A stretch of DNA of 43,765 bases from assembly GCA_903916355.1 (NCBI GenBank), contig CAIWWN010000180.1, positions 1 to 43,765 of the forward strand, written 5' to 3'. Below are positions 38,931 through 43,765 of this stretch, one piece after another. The notes under the pieces were generated by a model. It searched no databases, was not told where the DNA came from, and saw nothing but the letters and a program-made list of their open reading frames with translations. The stretch's first letter is position 1. Each line of letters opens with the position of its first letter. Source of the DNA: an uncultured Burkholderiales bacterium (GTDB lineage Bacteria > Pseudomonadota > Gammaproteobacteria > Burkholderiales > Burkholderiaceae_C). The translations under genes were made by a program, and so were the position numbers.

Positions 38931-40040
38931 ATGCGTCTTGGTTACTTCACCATGCCCGTTCACCCTGCTTCGCGCAGCCCCACAGAAACCTTGCGCGAGG
39001 ACCGAGACATCATCATCTTGGCGGATCAACTGGGCTACCACGACGCGTTTGTCGGCGAGCATTTGACGGACCTGGTGGAGAACATCACCAGCAGCATGAT
39101 GTTTCAGGCCACGCTGATTCATTCGACCAAGAACATCCGCTTGGGCACCGGCACTTCCAATTTGGCGCATGTGCATCCGGTTTTGGTGGCGTGTCACGCC
39201 GCCATGTTCGATCACTTGTCTGAAGGCCGCTTTATTTTGGGCGTCAGTCCAGGTGCGCTTGCCTCGGACGCGGAGGCGCTGGGCATTTTGGACCAAGACC
39301 GCAATCAGATGTTCGCGGAATCCATCGATGTGATTTTGAAGCTGTGGCAAAGCGATCCGCCTTACAACATTGATTTGCCTGGCAACCGCTTCAAAGTCAC
39401 CACGCAAACGACGCTCGATGAGTTTTGCCACACCGGCAAGATGTACAAGCCTTACCAGCGCCCGCGCCCTGAAATTGTCGGCACCGTGGTGGCGCCCTTT
39501 TCAAAGGGTGTGATTGCCATGGGCGAGAAAGACTTGCACCCTATATCGGCCAACTTTCTGTATGACAAATGGGTGTCTTCCCACTGGGATAACTATGCCC
39601 AAGGCAAAGCCAATGTGGGCCTTGAGGCTTCACGCGCCGATTGGCGTGTGGCACGCACCATCATGGTGAATGATGACGACAAAGTGGCGCGTGATTACGG
39701 CAAGTCGTCGGAGCAAAGTCCGTATCGCTTTTATTACCGCAACTTGGGCTACAAACTGCGCAAAGGCAAGCGCGATGCGGTGTTCACCATGGATGGCAAA
39801 ACGCCGGAAGCCCCGGTGCCCTTGGACGACATTCTCGACCAGCTGGTGATTGCCGGCAGTGTCAGCCATGTGGTCGACGAGATTTTAAAATTGCATGAAA
39901 AATTGGGCGGCTTTGGTGAACTGGTGTATGCCGGTTTAGACTGGGCCGATCCCGTGCTGTCGCGCCGTTCGATGGTGTTGATGGCCGAGCAAGTCATGCC
40001 GCGCGTGCGCCAAGCCTTGGGCTTGCCTTCCGAAATCTAA
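38931..40040 (+). CDS. LLM-class flavin-dependent monooxygenase
   Basis: A luciferase-like monooxygenase of 369 residues that uses reduced FMN and O2. Seen: MRLGYFTMPVHPASRSPTETLREDRDIIILADQLGYHDAFVGEH, the typical opening of alkanal/limonene-type enzymes, then IRLGTGTSNLAHVHPVLVACHAAMFDHLSEGRFILGVSPGALASDAEALG, which contains the flavin-binding region. A 30-residue insertion follows FKVTTQTTLDEF. The reduced flavin probably comes from the reductase at 33498-34043. ATG 38931 is chosen because the protein starts with the first strand; the upstream extension covers the promoter. Substrates range from alkanes to heterocycles. Confidence 0.9.
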   Translation: MRLGYFTMPVHPASRSPTETLREDRDIIILADQLGYHDAFVGEHLTDLVENITSSMMFQATLIHSTKNIRLGTGTSNLAHVHPVLVACHAAMFDHLSEGRFILGVSPGALASDAEALGILDQDRNQMFAESIDVILKLWQSDPPYNIDLPGNRFKVTTQTTLDEFCHTGKMYKPYQRPRPEIVGTVVAPFSKGVIAMGEKDLHPISANFLYDKWVSSHWDNYAQGKANVGLEASRADWRVARTIMVNDDDKVARDYGKSSEQSPYRFYYRNLGYKLRKGKRDAVFTMDGKTPEAPVPLDDILDQLVIAGSVSHVVDEILKLHEKLGGFGELVYAGLDWADPVLSRRSMVLMAEQVMPRVRQALGLPSEI

Positions 40041-40051
40041 TTGGAGTATTC

Positions 40052-40648
40052 ATGAGTCAAACTCACCTTGGGTCTGCGGCACTGGACCGCATGCCCGCCA
40101 TTGCCGACGCCGATATGTCGGTCGCCCAAAAAACCGTCATGGACGAAATCGCGGCCGGCCCACGGGGCCGCATTGGCGGGCCCTTCATTCCTTTGATGCG
40201 CAGTCCTGAGTTAATGAACCGTGTGCAAAAAGTGGGTGAATATCTGCGCTTTCACAACACGGTGGGGCTGCGTAATTCTGAATTTGCGGTTTTGATCGTG
40301 GCGCGCCATTGGGGCCAACCGATCGAGTGGGCCATCCACCGCACCATCGCGGAGCGTGAAGGCGTTTTGCCTGCCACCTGTGACGCGATTGCGCAGGGAC
40401 GCCGCCCAGACGATATGACCGCCGATGAGACCTTGATTTACGACACGCTCGAAGAATTGCGCTCCAACCGCTGCTTGAGCGATGTCACTTATGACCGTGT
40501 GCGCCAGCGCTTTGGCGAGCAAGGCGTGATCGATATGGTGGCGCATTACGGCTATTACAGCTTGCTGGCCATGACCATGAATGTGGCGCGCACCGCATTG
40601 CCTGAAGGCACCGAAGGCGTCTCGGGCCTCAAGGTTTTCCCGGGCTAA
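40052..40648 (+). CDS. Carboxymuconolactone decarboxylase-family protein
   Basis: A 198-residue all-helical AhpD/CMD-like protein, 11 bases after the monooxygenase gene and surely co-transcribed. Seen: GPFIPLMRSPELMNRVQKVGEYLRFHNTVGLRNSEFAVLIVARHWGQPIEWAIHRTIAEREGV, which matches the CMD fold, with EWAIHR at the place of the functional His. There is no CxxC, so it is not an AhpD-type peroxidase partner. It more likely decarboxylates or hydrolyses a lactone intermediate. The exact reaction is unknown. Confidence 0.9.
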   Translation: MSQTHLGSAALDRMPAIADADMSVAQKTVMDEIAAGPRGRIGGPFIPLMRSPELMNRVQKVGEYLRFHNTVGLRNSEFAVLIVARHWGQPIEWAIHRTIAEREGVLPATCDAIAQGRRPDDMTADETLIYDTLEELRSNRCLSDVTYDRVRQRFGEQGVIDMVAHYGYYSLLAMTMNVARTALPEGTEGVSGLKVFPG

Positions 40649-40671
40649 CGGCCATTCACGTCACGCCATGA

Positions 40672-40703
40672 AAAACGCCCCGGTTGACGGCCGAGGCGGT
40701 TTC
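40672..40703. terminator. Bidirectional terminator between convergent units
   Basis: AAAAACGCCCCGG, a seven-base loop, CCGAGGCGGTTT: a GC stem flanked by A on one side and T on the other, 24 bases after the CMD-family stop codon. It fits termination in both directions. Confidence 0.7.
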
Positions 40704-40711
40704 AGAGTGAA

Positions 40712-40727
40712 GTGGCCTTCAGGCCAC
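40712..40727 (-). terminator. Hairpin just after pckG
   Basis: GTGGCC-TTCA-GGCCAC is a perfect six-base stem with a tetraloop, nine bases past the pckG stop on the minus strand. Together with the hairpin at 40672-40703 it probably ends pckG transcripts; it has no T-run of its own. Confidence 0.45.
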
Positions 40728-40735
40728 GGCGCTGC

Positions 40736-42607
40736 TTACAGCGCTGACAAGCGGCTTTCCAGCGCGCCTTTGGTCTCGAGCAAGGCTTTGGGCATGTGGT
40801 AGGCCAGTTGCTCAAAATGGGTGTCGTGGAGTTTGAGCTCTTCAACCCAGGTGGCTTTGTCGATGCTGGTCACGGTTTTGAATTGCTCCTCACTAAAGCT
40901 GATGCCCGTCCAGTTGATTTCAGCGTACTGCGGCGCCACGCCGAACATGGTGTCGTGACCCACGGCTTTGCCTTCCAAGCGGTCAATCATCCACTTGAGC
41001 ACGCGCATGTTGTCGCCGTAGCCGGGCCAGACGAACTTGCCATCGTCGCCTTTGCGGAACCAGTTCACACAAAACATGCTGGGCAGCTTGTGGCCGCCGT
41101 CTTGGCTCTTGGCACCGATATCGAGCCAGTGCTGAAAGTAGTCGCTCATGTTGTAGCCGCAAAACGGCAGCATGGCGAACGGGTCGCGGCGCACCACGCC
41201 TTGTGTACCCACCGCCGCGGCGGTGGTCTCGGAGCCCATGGTGGCGGCCATGTACACGCCCTCCTGCCAGTTGCGTGCTTCAGTCACCAAGGGCACGGTG
41301 GTCGAGCGGCGGCCGCCGAACATGAAGGCGTCAATCGGCACGCCGGCGGGATCGTCCCAAGCGGGGTCGAGTGCCGGGTTGTTGATCGCGGCCACGGTGA
41401 AGCGGGCATTGGGGTGAGCGGCTTTGGCGCCAGTCTCTTTGGCAATTTGCGGTGTCCAGTCCTTGCCTTGCCAGTCGATCAAATGATCGGGCAGTTTGCC
41501 GCTGTCTTTTTCCATGCCTTCCCACCACACGTCGCCGTCATCGGTCAACGCGACGTTGGTGTAAATCACGTTCTTGTCCAAGCTGGCCATGCAGTTGGGG
41601 TTGGTGTGGAAGTTGGTGCCCGGGGCCACGCCAAAGTAACCGGCTTCGGGGTTGATGGCGTACATCTTGCCGTCGGCGTGGGGCTTGACCCAGGCGATGT
41701 CATCACCGATGGTGGTGACCTTCCAGCCGTCAAAGCCTTTTGGCGGCACCAGCATGGAGAAGTTGGTTTTACCGCAAGCGCTGGGGAAAGCCGCAGCCAC
41801 GTGGTACTTTTTGCCTTCAGGGTTGGTCACGCCGAGAATCAGCATGTGTTCGGCCAACCAGCCTTGCTCGCGGCCCATGTTGGAGGCGATGCGCAGCGCA
41901 AAGCACTTCTTGCCGAGCAAGGCGTTGCCGCCATAGCCCGAGCCGTAAGACCAGATCTCGCGCGTCGCAGGGTAGTGCACGATGTACTTGGTGCTGGGGT
42001 TGCAAGGCCAGGGGGTGCTGTCCTTTTGACCCGCGGCCAAAGGCGCGCCCACGGTGTGCATGCAAGGCACGAACTCGCCCTCGGTGCCCAGCACGTCAAA
42101 CACGGCTTTGCCCATGCGGGTCATCAGTTTTTGGTTCACGGCCACGTAGGCGCTGTCGGTCAACTCGATGCCGATGTGGCTGATGTGCGAGCCCAATGGG
42201 CCCATTGAAAATGGCACCACATACATGGTGCGGCCGGCCATGCAGCCGTCAAACAAGGGGCGCAGAGTGGCGCGCATTTGCGCGGGTTCCATCCAGTTGT
42301 TGGTGGGGCCGGCGTCTTCTTTTTGGGCTGAGCAAATGTAGGTGCGGTCTTCCACACGGGCCACGTCTGACGGGTCAGAGCAGGCCAAAAAGCTGCCAGG
42401 GCGCTTGGCGGGGTTGAGCTTTTTGAAGGTACCCGCAGTGACCAGTTCGGCGCACAGGCGGTCGTATTCTTCTTGTGAGCCATCGCACCAGTAGATGCTT
42501 TCGGGCTTGCACAGGGCGGCCATTTCGGCGACCCAAGCCACCAGCTTGGCGTTTTTCACATACGTGGGCGTATTCAGGTTCAGGCCCTGCATCACGGGTG
42601 AGTTCAT
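40736..42607 (-). CDS. pckG: Phosphoenolpyruvate carboxykinase (GTP)
   Basis: Converts oxaloacetate and GTP to phosphoenolpyruvate in gluconeogenesis. At 623 residues it has the family length. Motifs: the P-loop kinase-1 motif [13 protein letters not shown], kinase-2 GDDIAWVK, the PEPCK-specific [32 protein letters not shown], and the guanine-site region [23 protein letters not shown]. The ATG at 42607 has AGGAG seven bases upstream. A 19-codon upstream extension is not needed. It is a single gene, divergent from modA. Confidence 0.96.
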   Translation of the reverse strand: MNSPVMQGLNLNTPTYVKNAKLVAWVAEMAALCKPESIYWCDGSQEEYDRLCAELVTAGTFKKLNPAKRPGSFLACSDPSDVARVEDRTYICSAQKEDAGPTNNWMEPAQMRATLRPLFDGCMAGRTMYVVPFSMGPLGSHISHIGIELTDSAYVAVNQKLMTRMGKAVFDVLGTEGEFVPCMHTVGAPLAAGQKDSTPWPCNPSTKYIVHYPATREIWSYGSGYGGNALLGKKCFALRIASNMGREQGWLAEHMLILGVTNPEGKKYHVAAAFPSACGKTNFSMLVPPKGFDGWKVTTIGDDIAWVKPHADGKMYAINPEAGYFGVAPGTNFHTNPNCMASLDKNVIYTNVALTDDGDVWWEGMEKDSGKLPDHLIDWQGKDWTPQIAKETGAKAAHPNARFTVAAINNPALDPAWDDPAGVPIDAFMFGGRRSTTVPLVTEARNWQEGVYMAATMGSETTAAAVGTQGVVRRDPFAMLPFCGYNMSDYFQHWLDIGAKSQDGGHKLPSMFCVNWFRKGDDGKFVWPGYGDNMRVLKWMIDRLEGKAVGHDTMFGVAPQYAEINWTGISFSEEQFKTVTSIDKATWVEELKLHDTHFEQLAYHMPKALLETKGALESRLSAL

Positions 42608-42788
42608 GGGAAAGCTCCTAAGTTTAAAAATCGTTTTTTGAAAAACGCCATGGTTTGAGCCCACTGCTTTTCAGAAATCGATTCCCCTGGGTCACAATAG
42701 TTGCACGCGGTTCGTGTAACGCCGTTGTAACCGGACCTGAATTTTAGGGAGTCGAACCTGTGCGTGCCTTTCAAACAAGGAAATAATT

Positions 42789-43595
42789 ATGCAAAACTTG
42801 CATAGGGTTATGCACTTGGCAAGAGTTGGACTGGGGGTCATGGCTTGTGGCTGGATGATGGGGGTGTGGGCGCAGCCTGGGGGCAGCGCGGCCCCCAAAC
42901 CAGCGATCAAGGTGGCGGCTGCAAGTAATTTGAAATTTGTTTTGACCGATTTACGTTCTTTGTACCGGCAACAAACCGGCTTGGAGGTGCAGCTGAACTT
43001 AGGGGCCTCCGGCGCTTTGGTACAGCAAATCCGCCAAGGGTTGCCGGTGATGTTGTTTGTATCGGCCGATGAGGAGCGGGTCGACGAGCTCGTGAAAGCC
43101 GGATGGACACAAGATGCCGGGCAGCGCTACGCCACAGGCCGTTTGGCTGTGCTGGTGCCCAAAGACAGCCCATTGCCGCTGGAGGGCGGCCTGAAAGCCG
43201 TGGTGCAGGCGCTGCACAAGCAAGACAAGTTGGCTATAGCGAACCCTGAATTGGCCCCTTACGGATGGGCAGCCCAAGAGGCCCTGAACCATGAGGGGGT
43301 GTGGGCGTTGGCGCAGTCCCGGTTGGTCAAGGGCGAAAATATTGCGCAGACCACCCAGTTTGTGGTGACCGGGGCGGCTGCAGCGGGCATCACGGCCCTG
43401 TCCTTGGTGATGTCGCCTGAGGTGGCGCAGCGCACACGCTTCAAGGTCATTTCGGCGGGCTTGCATGCGCCTCTGCACCAAAAACTGGTGCTGCTCAAGG
43501 GCGCCAATCCCGAAACCCGGCAGTTTCGGGATTTCTTGCTCTCGCCGGCAGCGCGGGCGGTGTTCCAGCGGCATGGGTACGATACGAGCCCATGA
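42789..43595 (+). CDS. modA: Molybdate ABC transporter periplasmic binding protein
   Basis: Binds molybdate in the periplasm for the ModABC importer. It has 268 residues, with a signal peptide (RVGLGVMACGWMMGVWAQ). Typical ModA segments: KVAAASNLKFVLTDL, LNLGASGALVQQIRQGLPVMLFVSADEERVDELVKAG, RLAVLVPKDSP and LAIANPELAPYGWAAQEAL. The oxyanion-binding serines and the Asn-Pro-x-x-Ala-Pro-Tyr-Gly loop are present. The ATG has AAGGA eight bases upstream. It is coupled to modB by an ATGA overlap. It would supply molybdenum for enzymes such as the iorAB product, though the link is only functional logic. Confidence 0.93.
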   Translation: MQNLHRVMHLARVGLGVMACGWMMGVWAQPGGSAAPKPAIKVAAASNLKFVLTDLRSLYRQQTGLEVQLNLGASGALVQQIRQGLPVMLFVSADEERVDELVKAGWTQDAGQRYATGRLAVLVPKDSPLPLEGGLKAVVQALHKQDKLAIANPELAPYGWAAQEALNHEGVWALAQSRLVKGENIAQTTQFVVTGAAAAGITALSLVMSPEVAQRTRFKVISAGLHAPLHQKLVLLKGANPETRQFRDFLLSPAARAVFQRHGYDTSP

Positions 43596-43765
43596 TGGAT
43601 TGGCACGCTGCGCAAGTTTCCCTGACCTTGGCCGTTTTGACGGCGGGCCTGTTGCTGCCCGTGGGCTTGTGGCTGGCCCGCTGGTTGGCAACCACGCATT
43701 GGGCCGGCCGCCCCCTGGTGGAGGCCCTGTTGTTGCTGCCTTTGCTGCTGCCGCCGACCGTGATC
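43592..43765 (+). CDS. modB: Molybdate ABC transporter permease, N-terminal part (runs off the window)
   Basis: The first 58 codons of an inner-membrane permease: one clear helix (VSLTLAVLTAGLLLPVGLWLA) and the conserved ALLLLPLLLPPTVI, the ModB hallmark that starts the second helix. It begins at ATG 43592, overlapping the modA stop; the next codon is also ATG. The rest lies outside the window. Confidence 0.9.
   Translation, partial: MMDWHAAQVSLTLAVLTAGLLLPVGLWLARWLATTHWAGRPLVEALLLLPLLLPPTVI

Noticed and set aside
40796-42208. Long plus-strand open frame opposite pckG
   Set aside because: The same antisense effect; pckG has full motifs and a ribosome site, while this frame has neither.
1-43765. 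tRNA, rRNA or insertion-sequence genes
   Set aside because: None seen: no transposase motifs and no cloverleaf with a T-loop GTTCRA context that I could support by eye.

Overview
The window reads as chromosome of a betaproteobacterium, most likely a Burkholderiales member of the Comamonadaceae type. This rests on GC-rich coding sequence, four Bug/TctC tricarboxylate-type periplasmic receptors, GTP-dependent PEP carboxykinase, acetoacetyl-CoA synthetase and AcuI. It is an inference from gene content; no rRNA or tRNA gene is visible.

Layout. (1) 1-10475, core metabolism: the end of an acetoacetyl-CoA synthetase, a ClC antiporter (probably the fluoride type), a tightly coupled four-gene operon iorA-iorB-soxY-soxZ (molybdenum hydroxylase plus a SoxYZ carrier with an unusual arm), HPPD, a Bug receptor, a GST and a lipoprotein esterase. 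(2) 10560-15000, an accessory island: a PIN-domain toxin gene without a clear start, an AT-rich promoter region, then an integron-type gene cassette array with no integrase in the window. Three complete cassettes carry a Rap1a/Tai-like protein, a striking YxGVGGG octapeptide-repeat protein and a HEPN-like protein. A fourth gene follows with no recognisable attC of its own, then a PaaI thioesterase, a BrnT/BrnA toxin-antitoxin pair, and a second BrnA behind a truncated BrnT. (3) 15079-26681: dapD, hipBA with a large palindromic operator, acuI, a DMT exporter, phoD, a LytS/LytTR-type two-component pair, TetR, UspA, a metallophosphoesterase and LysR. (4) 26818-27309: a small membrane protein with its own strong promoter and terminator.

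(5) 27379-40648, a catabolic and uptake cluster. Thirteen genes run on the minus strand, many overlapping: a branched-chain-type ABC importer (livKHMGF), a flavin reductase, a cupin, an alpha/beta hydrolase, three Bug receptors, an Asp/Glu-racemase-family protein and a malate/lactate-type dehydrogenase. An LLM-class flavin monooxygenase and a carboxymuconolactone-decarboxylase-family protein are transcribed divergently. A pseudopalindrome between the two promoters looks like a shared operator. Together the genes look like one pathway: import of a small acid, flavin-dependent oxygenation, hydrolysis, then racemisation and dehydrogenation. The substrate cannot be told from sequence. (6) 40736 to the end: pckG, then modA and the start of modB (molybdate uptake).

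The parts most worth a second look are the cassette array with its repeat protein, the iorAB-soxYZ operon, and the catabolic cluster with its divergent operator.
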